64,000 nt of DNA from Castellaniella sp. (GTDB taxonomy: Bacteria > Pseudomonadota > Gammaproteobacteria > Burkholderiales > Burkholderiaceae_B): positions 310,001 through 374,000 of the forward strand of contig NZ_JAUCCU010000001.1 in assembly GCF_034675845.1 (NCBI RefSeq), read 5' to 3'. The notes under the pieces were generated by a model that worked only from the letters and a program-made list of their open reading frames with translations, made no database searches and had not been told where the DNA came from. Shown here in pieces: positions 15,500-24,027 of the stretch; the stretch's first letter is position 1, and each line of letters opens with the position of its first letter. The position numbers and the translations under genes are program-made.

Positions 15500-16738
15500 C
15501 TAGCCTACAGCCTTTTGTGCCAGGGTTTCGTCCAGCCAATCCATGGACACTGCCGCCGAATACGCCAGATTACCCACCTGGCAATGTGCATCGGCGCCTT
15601 CAGCGGCGGTAAAGCGCCACGCAGCACAAGCACCACCCGTCCGATCCTGAAACGCCTGCCATTGGCGCAGGGGCTCGGCGCCTTCGCCATCGCCGACCAG
15701 CGCCAGAGACGGACAGACAATCCGCGCCATGTCCGCATCAGTCAGGCAAAAATCTCGAATCCGCTGGTAGGTCTGCGCAAAGCCGGGACGTCCGAAACGC
15801 AACATCAGGTTGTGCGACATCAGACGCACTTGGGCATTCATCACGGAATCCGGGATATCGGACAAATCCGCCACGCCAAAATCATCGGCGGCAGGCAAAT
15901 CCGCCGGGTCCAGGCCGATGAAAGAAACCATGTAGGCATGCAGGTCGATGATAGGCGAATTCAGGATCAGCGCCTGTACCCGGGGCTCGAAGGCCGCAAC
16001 CCGCATAGCGAAATATCCCCCGAAGCTGATCCCCATCAGAGCCACGCGCTGCGGATTCACCCCAGGCTGGGACAGGACATAATCCAGTACCTGATGAGCA
16101 ATTTTTTCATAGTCTGCCTGGAAATGACTGGCCGAATTGAAGCGCCAGGTATCCATCTGTCCCGGCCCTGTAAACAACAGCAGATCGTAGCCCCTTTCCT
16201 GAGCCGCCCGGCCATAGGCCAGCCAGGACTCTTCCAAGGTGCCGTCATAACCACTGACTATCATCAGAACACGATCGCCCGCAGACCCCGGTGTCCGCAG
16301 ATGATAAGCAGGCAAGCGTAAGCCCTCCTGAGAAAACCAGAGTTCACGGCAGGCCAGCCCCGAACAACGCATCGCATGCAAGAAAGCGGCACGGCTATGC
16401 AGGCCGTATTCCCGGTGCAGAGGGTCATCCACCGGCAAGTAGTATTCAGCCGCCCTGAAGCCATTGCAGGCCATCAGATATTGGTCCCGGGCGCTAACGG
16501 CGTGTCCCTTGCGTTCGCGCCGGTCGGCGTCGCTCATCTGGTGGGCGGCAGTCGCCGCAAAAGCCCGCGCCCAGGATTGCGCATCGGCATCCTGAATCTG
16601 TCTGGCCAGCGCCAGGCATTGACCAACAGCGGCCCCGCCGTAACGCACCGCCCCCAGCTGGCGCATCAACTGATGATCCATCTCCGGGTCCTTGAACCCG
16701 GCCACCCGGGTACTGCCGCGCTCCAGCCCTGCCGCCAT
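15500..16738 (-). CDS. Alpha/beta hydrolase, FrsA / 2,6-dihydropseudooxynicotine hydrolase-like
   Basis: 412 aa: an N-terminal helical cap (about residues 1-140) and a C-terminal alpha/beta hydrolase core. The nucleophile elbow is GISFGG (Ser238), preceded by the FTGPGQ strand and a VSGYDG oxyanion-region motif. The probable catalytic His is in EGADAHCQVGN near the C-terminus. This cap plus the GPGQ and HCQ-N pattern fits the subfamily that includes the C-C bond hydrolases 2,6-dihydroxypseudooxynicotine hydrolase and FrsA-like proteins. ATG 16738 has a good AGGAGA ribosome site. It is probably the first gene of the operon with the amine oxidase and cytochrome. A catabolic role on an aromatic or N-heterocyclic amine is inference. 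Confidence 0.8.
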   Translation of the reverse strand: MAAGLERGSTRVAGFKDPEMDHQLMRQLGAVRYGGAAVGQCLALARQIQDADAQSWARAFAATAAHQMSDADRRERKGHAVSARDQYLMACNGFRAAEYYLPVDDPLHREYGLHSRAAFLHAMRCSGLACRELWFSQEGLRLPAYHLRTPGSAGDRVLMIVSGYDGTLEESWLAYGRAAQERGYDLLLFTGPGQMDTWRFNSASHFQADYEKIAHQVLDYVLSQPGVNPQRVALMGISFGGYFAMRVAAFEPRVQALILNSPIIDLHAYMVSFIGLDPADLPAADDFGVADLSDIPDSVMNAQVRLMSHNLMLRFGRPGFAQTYQRIRDFCLTDADMARIVCPSLALVGDGEGAEPLRQWQAFQDRTGGACAAWRFTAAEGADAHCQVGNLAYSAAVSMDWLDETLAQKAVG

Positions 16739-16850
16739 GACGGTCTCCTGCGATGTCTGTACACAGAGTACAGTCAGAGCACGCCAACAACCATGCGGGA
16801 GATTACTGACCGCCGCAATGGCTGGCCTCGACGTCGGGCTAAAATTTATA

Positions 16851-16859
16851 TGCTAGAAT
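16851..16859 (+). promoter_or_regulatory. Extended -10 promoter for tRNA-Ala
   Basis: TGCTAGAAT gives a TGn extension joined to a -10 hexamer TAGAAT, ending 11 nt before the tRNA. The same TGCTAGAATT string occurs on the minus strand in front of rpsP. No convincing -35 at normal spacing, as expected for an extended -10 promoter. Confidence 0.5.
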
Positions 16860-16870
16860 TTCCGTCTTTC

Positions 16871-16946
<76 letters not shown>

Positions 16947-16952
16947 AACAAG

Positions 16953-16985
16953 CGCCTGACAGGTCTCTGTCGGGCGTTTTGTTTT
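16953..16985 (+). terminator. Intrinsic terminator of tRNA-Ala
   Basis: 10-bp stem CGCCTGACAG / CTGTCGGGCG (one G-U pair), loop GTCT, followed by TTTTGTTTT. It begins 7 nt after the tRNA CCA end. Confidence 0.88.
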
Positions 16986-17077
16986 GGGCGATCCCCCGCT
17001 GCGCCTGACCTGCATCGTGAGGACGTGATAGGACATATAGTATATAAAGTCAGTTGGGCGCCACACAGGAGAAAGCC

Positions 17078-17665
17078 ATGCAGATCACAGATATTCTCAC
17101 CCAAATGGGTGGCCTGAAGTCCATCGCGCAGGAACTCGGCGTGAGCGAAACTCAAGCCGCCAGCGGCGCAGATGCCTTGATTCCGGCCATCCTCGGCGGG
17201 CTCAAAAAACAGACGCAAACCCAGGCTCAAGCCTCGGACGCAGCAGGCCTCGCCGGCTTGCTCGGTCAGCTAGGCGGCAGCGGACTACTCGACGATGTGC
17301 TGTCCTCACGACCCACCAATATCAGCCGCGGCAACGATGTCCTGGGACAACTGTTTGGTTCCAAGGATGTCAGCCGCGCTGTTGCGCAAAATGCAGCCTC
17401 GCAATCACAACTGTCTCCCGATCTGCTCAAGAAAATGCTGCCCATACTGGCGATGCTGGTCACCGGCCTGATGGCCAAGAACGAGGGTGCAAACCCTCAG
17501 TCCTCACCACTGGGGGACGGTCTGGGCCAATTGCTGGGTGGCGTGTTTGGCAACAACCAAGCCACGGGCAAGGCAACAGGCGGCTTGGCTGCAATGCTTG
17601 ACCTGAATGGCGATGGCAATGCGCTCGACGACGTCATGCACATGGCAGGAAAACTCATGCGCTGA
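17078..17665 (+). CDS. DUF937 family protein
   Basis: 195-aa alanine/glutamine/glycine-rich protein of the DUF937 family; function unknown. The start MQITDILTQMGGLKSIAQELG, the AGADALIPAILGGLKKQ-type segment and the C-terminal LDLNGDGNALDDVM stretch are the recognisable parts. The last resembles a calcium-loop-like D-x-N-x-D-x-x pattern (LNGDGNALDD). ATG 17078 has an AGGAGA ribosome site and is preferred over ATG 17054. Followed 49 bp later by the next rightward gene. Confidence 0.75.
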   Translation: MQITDILTQMGGLKSIAQELGVSETQAASGADALIPAILGGLKKQTQTQAQASDAAGLAGLLGQLGGSGLLDDVLSSRPTNISRGNDVLGQLFGSKDVSRAVAQNAASQSQLSPDLLKKMLPILAMLVTGLMAKNEGANPQSSPLGDGLGQLLGGVFGNNQATGKATGGLAAMLDLNGDGNALDDVMHMAGKLMR

Positions 17666-17714
17666 TAGGCGGTCTAGGCTCTGGGGCTGGTGAGCACACA
17701 ATAGGAAAGACAAA

Positions 17715-18530
17715 ATGGCACTGAAAGACTATCTGGGCAATCAACTGCTGGGGGTGCTTGCGGCATACCAGCAGCAGGGCACCGTGCATCACGTCGGGGT
17801 GGTGTACCCACGCTCGAACAATGGACTCAGAGTCTTTATCCCCAAGGGACATGCCCTGACAGTGGGGGCACTGGTAACCCTGCACCTGGACAATCGCACC
17901 GGGGTAGACGAACTGGACGCAGAACTGCGTGTGTACCGGACGTCATACAAGGGACGGGTGGTGGCCACAGACGAGGACTGGCTGACCCTGCAACCCATAG
18001 AATACATGCTGATTCATGGCCTGCAGGTCATCGAACAATACCGCGAGCCCGGCTATGACTTTCCACAGGACACCCGCGCCGAAAACGACCTGCCCATCAC
18101 GCCCCTGCAAACCCTGGGGCCTATCCAGGAACGCGAACACCCCAATAAAGTCGGCATCCTGACCACCATGGCAATCAGCCAGCCGCACACGACCGTGCTG
18201 GCTTTTCTCAATACCGTGGCCGATGATATATTCTTGATTTCGGTGCCCAACACCTTCAAGGCACGCCAGCTAAAGCGCAATCCGCACTGTTTTTTCATTA
18301 TCGACGAACGCGCCAAATTCTCCTTTGAGCAGGCAATCCACTGGAACTACACCATTCTGGAGATGCAGGCCTACCAGGTGCCAGAGACCGCGCCCCTGTA
18401 CGAGCAGGTACGCACTGCCTTCGTACTGAAAAACCCCTGGGAAGCTGGATTCTTTTTAATGGATGGCTTGGAAATGCTGCACCTGAAGTGCCAATCCGTG
18501 GTGTTCGCCGGAGAACCCCAACCCGATTGA
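17715..18530 (+). CDS. Two-domain protein; C-terminal half resembles the PNPOx-like split barrel
   Basis: 271 aa, not firmly recognised. Residues from about 140 on (KVGILTTMAISQPHTTVLAF, VPNTFKARQLKRNPHCFFII) have the spacing and K-A-R-x-L-x-x-N-P pattern of pyridoxamine-phosphate-oxidase-like FMN-binding split barrels. The N-terminal 110 residues are predicted beta-rich (VVYPRSNNGLRVFIPKG, VTLHLDNRTGVDELDAELRV) and match no family I can name; a PilZ-like or second barrel domain is possible. No signal peptide or membrane helix. ATG 17715, ribosome site ATAGGAAAG. Convergent with the deaminase gene. Function unknown; flavin, heme or F420 binding are the options for the C-terminal fold. Confidence 0.6.
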   Translation: MALKDYLGNQLLGVLAAYQQQGTVHHVGVVYPRSNNGLRVFIPKGHALTVGALVTLHLDNRTGVDELDAELRVYRTSYKGRVVATDEDWLTLQPIEYMLIHGLQVIEQYREPGYDFPQDTRAENDLPITPLQTLGPIQEREHPNKVGILTTMAISQPHTTVLAFLNTVADDIFLISVPNTFKARQLKRNPHCFFIIDERAKFSFEQAIHWNYTILEMQAYQVPETAPLYEQVRTAFVLKNPWEAGFFLMDGLEMLHLKCQSVVFAGEPQPD

Positions 18531-18558
18531 CAGGGTCAAACACAAGCATCAACGTGCA

Positions 18559-19038
18559 TCAACCACGCGCATGCAGGCGTTTGTGCAATTGGTAGATCGG
18601 ATCGGCCAATGACGGGGCTGGACCTTCTACCTCGACTTCAGGCACGACTTCTTGAATCGACAAGGGCCTGACAGGCGGCGACGGCACGCCCAGTTCCTGC
18701 AGCCAGGCGACCAGTTGCTGCGAAGAAGCGGCATAAACAATACGCCCCAAACCCACCCACCCATGCGCCGCCGCACACATGGGGCAATGCTCGCCAGAGG
18801 TATAGACCGTTGCCTGGGCGCGTTCGTCCGGTGACAGATGGCTGGCCGCCCATCGGGCGATTTCGAATTCAGGATGGCGGGTATGGTCTCCGCCAGAAAC
18901 CCGGTTGCGGTCCTCGAACAGCACTTGTCCATCCGCCGACACCAGCATGGAACCAAACGGTTCATCGCCGTCATCGAGCGCTTCTGTGGCCAACTCCACA
19001 CAGCGTCGCAGAAAAATCAGATCAGATTCGTTCACCAT
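18559..19038 (-). CDS. Nucleoside deaminase (CMP/dCMP deaminase zinc family)
   Basis: 159-aa cytidine/deoxycytidylate-deaminase-fold enzyme of the nucleoside or guanine deaminase branch. First zinc motif HPEFE (His ligand plus catalytic Glu) and second motif GEHCPMCAAAHGW (two Cys ligands); the usual Pro before the first Cys of PCxxC is replaced by His, as in a recognised subgroup. ATG 19038 is preferred over 19089: AAGGAA lies 4 nt upstream and the family N-terminus fits. Substrate (guanine, adenosine or another purine) cannot be set. Confidence 0.85.
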   Translation of the reverse strand: MVNESDLIFLRRCVELATEALDDGDEPFGSMLVSADGQVLFEDRNRVSGGDHTRHPEFEIARWAASHLSPDERAQATVYTSGEHCPMCAAAHGWVGLGRIVYAASSQQLVAWLQELGVPSPPVRPLSIQEVVPEVEVEGPAPSLADPIYQLHKRLHARG

Positions 19039-19190
19039 CGAATTCCTTTGAAAAGAACGCCCAGCCAAGCTGCCTGAGCAGTGCATCACCCTCCTCTTTT
19101 ACCATCAAAGCCCCACACTTTGTGACGCTCGAAACTCGGTGTTCCCAACCGCCAGGTAGACCCGCCAGCCGGTCCGTCATAAAAATAATC

Positions 19191-19219
19191 TTCACACTTC
19201 AAGTTAAATCTGTTACGTT
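19191..19219 (+). promoter_or_regulatory. Candidate sigma-70 promoter for the sulfatase gene
   Basis: TTCACA (19191-19196), 17-nt spacer, TACGTT (19214-19219); 5 of 6 and 4 of 6 matches to consensus. It lies 57 nt before the TTG start. Confidence 0.35.
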
Positions 19220-19276
19220 GCACAAAACAGAACGGCATGGCTTGCATCGGCAAGCCACCCTGCACCGGAGATCAAC

Positions 19277-21484
19277 TTGAAAAAAACTGTTCCAGCCCTA
19301 TGCGCGTCGGGCTTGGCCATGCTGGCGCTTGCCGGTTGCAACAATGGCAGCAGCGGGGATTCCCCCAATGAACCCGTTGCCAGCAACCCCAACATCCTGT
19401 TCGTGATCATGGATGACGTCGGCATCGACCAGATGAAGATCTTCGGCTACGGCGGGGAAATGTGGCCGATCTTGCCCAACATCAATACTGTCGCCCAGGC
19501 CGGGGTGCGCTTTCGCAACACATGGTCCATGCCGGAATGCTCTCCCGGCCGCGCCGCCATGTTTGTCGGCCAGTACCCTCTGCGCACCGGCATCAACCAG
19601 GCAATCGGCCCTCAGGATCTGGCCACATCCCAACTCTCACCCTATAGCGTCACTGCCCCAAAATTGCTCAAGCGGGCGGGCTACGAAAGCGCGATGTTCG
19701 GTAAGTTCCACCTGGGCGGGCCGGAAAACAACGAAGCTGAAAATTCGACACCCAGCGTACTCGGCTGGGATTACTTCTATGGCTGGATCGGCGGGCTGCC
19801 CGGATCGAACGACAAGACCGTGGGCGGGTACGACAAGGCGGGCACGCGCATGTGCGGCTTCATCCCGGGCGAACGGCTTGCGGGCGGCGCAAAAAGCGGC
19901 GCCTGCTACCAGGCCGACGGCAGCTGCACCGTCATGACCCGCACCTCGGTGGATCAGGATGTGGCAGGCGTGCAATGCATCGCGTCCGGGGGGCTGTTGG
20001 TGCCCAACGAAACCTGCGGCGAAATGCCCTCGTATCTCGACTTCAATATCCAGAATGCATATTACGTATCGCCGCTGGTCATCATTGAAAACGGCGCGAC
20101 TGAAATCGTGGCGCTGTCAGATCCGCGTGCCCGGGGATACCGGACCAGCATCGAAACCGATGCCGCCATCAACTGGATCAATTCCCGCCCCGACGACAAG
20201 CCCTGGATGGCCACGGTCAGCTACAGTGCCGCCCATACGCCCTGGCAGCAGCCCCCTAAAAAACTGGTGCCATTGGCGCCCAGTGGCGTCAGCCCGCTTG
20301 ACGAGCTCAGTTGCACATCCGATGGCGAACGCGGCGCACTGGATCAACGCATTATCCAGGATCGCATGACCGAAGCCCTGGACACGGAGTTCGGCCGCCT
20401 GCTGGTCGAAACCGGCATGGCCAAATACAACAAGGACGGCAGCCTGGACTACAACCCCCAAGCGACCAATACCGTCATTGTCATTGTCGGCGACAACGGC
20501 TCTCTGGCCGCAGCCGTCAAACTGCCTTTCGATCCCTCACGAGCCAAGGGGACTGCCTATCAAACCGGCGTGTGGGACCCCCTGATCATCGCAGGCCCCC
20601 AGGTGGTTCAGCCCGACCGCGAAGTCGACCACATGGTCAATATGGTCGACCTGTTCCAGTTCTTTGGCGAACTGGCTGGCCTGGATGCGCACAAAGAAGT
20701 GCCACACACCATTGATTCGGTCGGCATCCTGCCGTATCTGACCGATCCGGGCCAAGGCAGCCTGCGCACGATCAACTTCACCATGGGTGGGCTGAACCAG
20801 CAAGCCAACGGCGGGCGCAACGGGCCCTGCGTGATGAGCACAGCCTGCACCGTGATCCCAACCTCCAAGAGCGTATGCGAGGATAACCAGGGCATCTACT
20901 GGGGCGCTGGCTACGATGACGCATCCGTCATCCCCACCAATCCACCGGGCGCCGGCTATGCAACCTGCGCCGATGTGAACGAAGCGCGCTACAAGGCCGA
21001 TCCTCAGCAAAGCCAGCTGACCCTCGTGCCCGAGTCCTCCGTGGCGATCCGCAACGAACACTACAAGCTGGTGGTCAACACCAGTGTGGACTACGACCCG
21101 ACCACCGATGGACCCAAGGAATTCAGCAGCGAAGAACTCTACACGGTCAACCAGGCCGCACCCGTGCCCCTGCTGGATACTGCGGACCGCAACCTGCTGC
21201 CAACCACAGACCCTGAGCTAGAGGCCATCCGCAAAGACTTGCGCGACAAGCTCAATGCCATGCTGGCTTCCAATCCGCCTTGTCCAGGCGATGGCAATCT
21301 CGATGGCGTCGTCAATGCGGCAGACCTGAACAACTGGCGACAAATCGCACAAGACTGGGGTCTGTCCAGCGTGTATGACTTCCCGACGCCGCAATACGCT
21401 GATGGCAAGACCGACAGCAAGGACGAAGCTGTCATCCTGGCCAATCTGAACAAGGCCTGCGCACGGACCTATACGCTGCGCTGA
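19277..21484 (+). CDS. Sulfatase-family lipoprotein with C-terminal dockerin-like repeats
   Basis: 735-aa alkaline-phosphatase-superfamily sulfatase. Lipobox LAGC (Cys21) predicts a lipid-anchored, periplasm- or surface-facing protein. NILFVIMDD supplies metal-binding Asp46 and Asp47; ECSPGR has Cys88, the residue converted to formylglycine in type I sulfatases, with Pro90 and Arg92. The usual C-x-P-S-R has Gly in place of Ser. IVGDNGS supplies the later Asp-Asn metal pair. The last 67 residues hold two D-x-N/K-x-D loops (GDGNLDGVVNAADL and DGKTDSKDEAVIL) like a dockerin or EF-hand pair. TTG 19277 is well placed after CCGGAG. Its end overlaps the convergent mtfA end by 16 nt. No formylglycine-generating enzyme is in the window. 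Substrate unknown. Confidence 0.85.
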   Translation: MKKTVPALCASGLAMLALAGCNNGSSGDSPNEPVASNPNILFVIMDDVGIDQMKIFGYGGEMWPILPNINTVAQAGVRFRNTWSMPECSPGRAAMFVGQYPLRTGINQAIGPQDLATSQLSPYSVTAPKLLKRAGYESAMFGKFHLGGPENNEAENSTPSVLGWDYFYGWIGGLPGSNDKTVGGYDKAGTRMCGFIPGERLAGGAKSGACYQADGSCTVMTRTSVDQDVAGVQCIASGGLLVPNETCGEMPSYLDFNIQNAYYVSPLVIIENGATEIVALSDPRARGYRTSIETDAAINWINSRPDDKPWMATVSYSAAHTPWQQPPKKLVPLAPSGVSPLDELSCTSDGERGALDQRIIQDRMTEALDTEFGRLLVETGMAKYNKDGSLDYNPQATNTVIVIVGDNGSLAAAVKLPFDPSRAKGTAYQTGVWDPLIIAGPQVVQPDREVDHMVNMVDLFQFFGELAGLDAHKEVPHTIDSVGILPYLTDPGQGSLRTINFTMGGLNQQANGGRNGPCVMSTACTVIPTSKSVCEDNQGIYWGAGYDDASVIPTNPPGAGYATCADVNEARYKADPQQSQLTLVPESSVAIRNEHYKLVVNTSVDYDPTTDGPKEFSSEELYTVNQAAPVPLLDTADRNLLPTTDPELEAIRKDLRDKLNAMLASNPPCPGDGNLDGVVNAADLNNWRQIAQDWGLSSVYDFPTPQYADGKTDSKDEAVILANLNKACARTYTLR

Positions 21485-22341
21485 TCGAAGGCTGGGTCCC
21501 TGCGGCGCAGCAGTCGCCGCAGGGGGTCCTGCCGATAATACCGAGCCAGCAGGTCGTACCAATCCGGCCAGGCCTGAGCCATGGCCTGGGGGCTGGTGAA
21601 AAAACTTTCCGAACTGACGGCAAAAAACTCCGCCAGATCCTGAGCGGCATAAGAGTCCAGCGGCAGCGTTGCATACCAGACAGCGGCAGCAGCAGAATCA
21701 GGGTCCATATCGGGCGGAATGCTCGCCTCGACCCGATCAAGCCGAGCATTGAAGTCATCAAAGCTTGCGTTCAGCACCGCGTTCCAGCGACGGACATCCA
21801 GATCCCGGTGGGCGCGCAAGCCGGGCATGCCGTCCGCACCGCCCGCCCGCTGATCCAATTTATGCGCGAACTCGTGGATCACCACGTTTGCCTGCTCACC
21901 GCCCCTCGCACTGGCGTCTTCCCAGGACAAAATCACCGGGCCGCCCTCCCACGATTCGCCGGACGCTTCCTGGACATATTCGTGGACTATGCCCGCTTCG
22001 TCGATTTCGATGCACGGCACCAAAAAACCGGCTGGATACACCACGATCTGCGTCCAACCCCGGTACAGGGACGTATCCAAGCCCAGAATCGGCAAGGCAG
22101 CCTGAATTGCAATCGAGCGGCACATGTCCGGCGTCACCGGCAGGCCATGGGCACCATGAAAAGCCTTGTTTGCCAGTATCCATGCCGTGTGCTGGCGCAG
22201 CGTTTCGACCTCTTGTGCATCCAGCCCACGCAGAAAATCATGCTGCGCCAGCAATGGCGGCCAAATCCGTGCATCCAGCGCTTTCAGGGCCTGGTCGAAT
22301 GCCCGATTCCGGGCATCCCGCCCCAGCAGCCAACGCAGCAT
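21469..22341 (-). CDS. mtfA: MtfA-type zinc metallopeptidase (DUF980)
   Basis: 290 aa, like E. coli MtfA/YeeI, a cytoplasmic zinc peptidase that binds the glucose-PTS repressor Mlc. Gluzincin motif HEFAHKLD is present, with a downstream Glu-rich segment (AQDLAEFFAVSSESFF) that carries the third ligand. Family start MLRWLLGRDARNRAF. C-terminal 16 nt overlap the convergent sulfatase gene. In a betaproteobacterium without Mlc the role may differ. Confidence 0.9.
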   Translation of the reverse strand: MLRWLLGRDARNRAFDQALKALDARIWPPLLAQHDFLRGLDAQEVETLRQHTAWILANKAFHGAHGLPVTPDMCRSIAIQAALPILGLDTSLYRGWTQIVVYPAGFLVPCIEIDEAGIVHEYVQEASGESWEGGPVILSWEDASARGGEQANVVIHEFAHKLDQRAGGADGMPGLRAHRDLDVRRWNAVLNASFDDFNARLDRVEASIPPDMDPDSAAAAVWYATLPLDSYAAQDLAEFFAVSSESFFTSPQAMAQAWPDWYDLLARYYRQDPLRRLLRRRDPAFDQRSV

Positions 22342-22360
22342 GCAAGCAATGCCCTCCTGG

Positions 22361-22792
22361 TTATTTCACCAGGGTGACAGGAATATCCGACAGGCTGAGT
22401 ACCTTGGTGGCGACCGAGCCCATCAACAGCCCGGCGACCGAGCCCAGGCCCCGCGTGCCCATGACGATCAGCCCACATTCATGGTCCTTGGCAAAGCGAT
22501 GGATGGTCTCTGCAACCGGGCCGACTTCTATATGTTCCTGGTAGGCTACGCCGGACTCATCCAGCATGGTCTTGGCGGCCTGCAGGGCCTGACGGCCCTC
22601 GTCCTGATAATAATCGGCAATGACTTCAGCCGAAATAAACCGTTTGACGCCGCCGGAAATGATCGGGGCCTGCACGGTCAGGACATGCAACGTGACGTCA
22701 TCACGCCGCTGCATCGCCTGGATCGCGAATGCAAGCGCATGCAGCGAAGAAGCGGAACCGTCTACCGAAACAAGAATTGCGTTGATGTTCAA
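22361..22792 (-). CDS. Universal stress protein (UspA family)
   Basis: 143-aa UspA-fold protein starting (TTG 22792) MNINAILVSVDGSASSLHAL. The ATP-binding signature G-x2-G-x9-G-S is seen in MGTRGLGSVAGLLMGSVAT, so it belongs to the nucleotide-binding branch. TTG is preferred because AGGAG precedes it by 5 nt; the open frame extends 30 codons upstream without similarity. Downstream 19 nt is mtfA, so the two may be cotranscribed. Confidence 0.9.
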   Translation of the reverse strand: MNINAILVSVDGSASSLHALAFAIQAMQRRDDVTLHVLTVQAPIISGGVKRFISAEVIADYYQDEGRQALQAAKTMLDESGVAYQEHIEVGPVAETIHRFAKDHECGLIVMGTRGLGSVAGLLMGSVATKVLSLSDIPVTLVK

Positions 22793-22908
22793 ATAAATCT
22801 CCTGGGGAGTAAGGCTGATTATGTGATTCATGATCATAGCCCTAGAATGTGTGTTCGGCGCATGCCGCCCCACCCCCGCCAAAAACAGCCGGAAGACCTT
22901 GCTGAACC

Positions 22909-24027
22909 ATGCCTAAAATCCTGCACACCGCCGATTGGCAGATTGGCCGCCAGTATGGGCGTTTCGCCCCAGAAGACGCTGCCGTGCTGGCCGATGCGCG
23001 CTTGAGCACCATCGAACGCATCGCCAGCCTGGCGGCCCGCACAGCGGTCGATGCCGTGCTGGTGGCGGGCGATGTATTCGACACACAAACCGTGTCGGAT
23101 CGCACCATTCGCCGCCTGTTCAACGCTTTGCAGGCCTATTCCGGCCCCTGGGTGCTGATCCCTGGAAATCACGATGCGGCACTGGCCGAAAGCGTCTGGC
23201 GACGCGCCCAGCGGCTGTCTGCCATCCCTCCCAACGCCCATGTCATGCTGCAGGCCGATATCCTGGAATTCCCCGAGCAGGGGCTGGCGATCCTGGCCGC
23301 CCCCCTGACTCAACGTCAAACCTATCAAGACACCACAGACTGGTTTGATGCCGCCCAGACCACGCCCGGCCTGCTGCGCATCGGTCTGGCGCATGGCAGC
23401 ATCCAAGGCCTGTTGGCCGATGACATCGATTCAAGCAACCCGATTGCCGCTGATCGCGCCCGACGCGCACGGCTGGACTACCTGGCGCTGGGCGACTGGC
23501 ACGGCCTGAAGCAGATCGACGCACACACTTGGTACAGCGGCACGCCCGAACAGGAGCGTTTCAAGGACAACGGCGCAGGTCAGGTGCTACTGGTAGATTT
23601 GCCAGCGGTCGGCGTCAAGCCCACGGTCACGCCGCACACCACGACCCAATACCACTGGCAGCACTGGACTGCCACCTTGACGGTGGCCTCCGACCTGGAC
23701 CAACTGCTGCTGCGCTTGCAGCAGACCCCCGCGCATGCGGTGCTGGATTTGCATCTCACGGGGCAGATCGATCTGCACGACGAGCAGCGCCTGCGACAGG
23801 CGCTGTCCATCGCCCAAGGCCGCTGCCGCAGTCTGCAATACGACCTGACCGACCTGCGCCTGGTGCCGACCGCCGAGGACATCGCCGCCCTGCGCGCCGA
23901 TGGCTACCTGGGCGAAGTCATTGCCGATCTGCGCGACCGTCAGTCGGGCGACGAGGCGGACACCGCTCGGGACGCCCTGATCATTCTATCCAGGCTGCTG
24001 CGTGCGCAACGCGAGGCCCAGCCATGA
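22909..24027 (+). CDS. SbcD/Mre11-like DNA repair exonuclease (YhaO-type)
   Basis: 372-aa calcineurin-like metallophosphoesterase. Motifs: HTADWQIGRQYG, VLVAGDVFDT, PGNHDAA, then GLAHGS and LGDWHG. In motif I the usual D-x-H is D-x-Q (DWQIG), as in a common YhaO-like subgroup. The stop codon overlaps the start of the large ATPase gene (ATGA at 24024), so the two form a classic SbcD/SbcC (Mre11/Rad50-like) pair that trims hairpin or blocked DNA ends. Smaller than E. coli SbcD; closest in size to the YhaO/YhaN type. Confidence 0.88.
   Translation: MPKILHTADWQIGRQYGRFAPEDAAVLADARLSTIERIASLAARTAVDAVLVAGDVFDTQTVSDRTIRRLFNALQAYSGPWVLIPGNHDAALAESVWRRAQRLSAIPPNAHVMLQADILEFPEQGLAILAAPLTQRQTYQDTTDWFDAAQTTPGLLRIGLAHGSIQGLLADDIDSSNPIAADRARRARLDYLALGDWHGLKQIDAHTWYSGTPEQERFKDNGAGQVLLVDLPAVGVKPTVTPHTTTQYHWQHWTATLTVASDLDQLLLRLQQTPAHAVLDLHLTGQIDLHDEQRLRQALSIAQGRCRSLQYDLTDLRLVPTAEDIAALRADGYLGEVIADLRDRQSGDEADTARDALIILSRLLRAQREAQP

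Noticed and set aside
23529..24023. N-terminal extension of the SbcC-like ATPase
   Set aside because: It overlaps the exonuclease gene in another frame and has shadow composition; the Rad50-like start and ATGA overlap fix the start at 24024.
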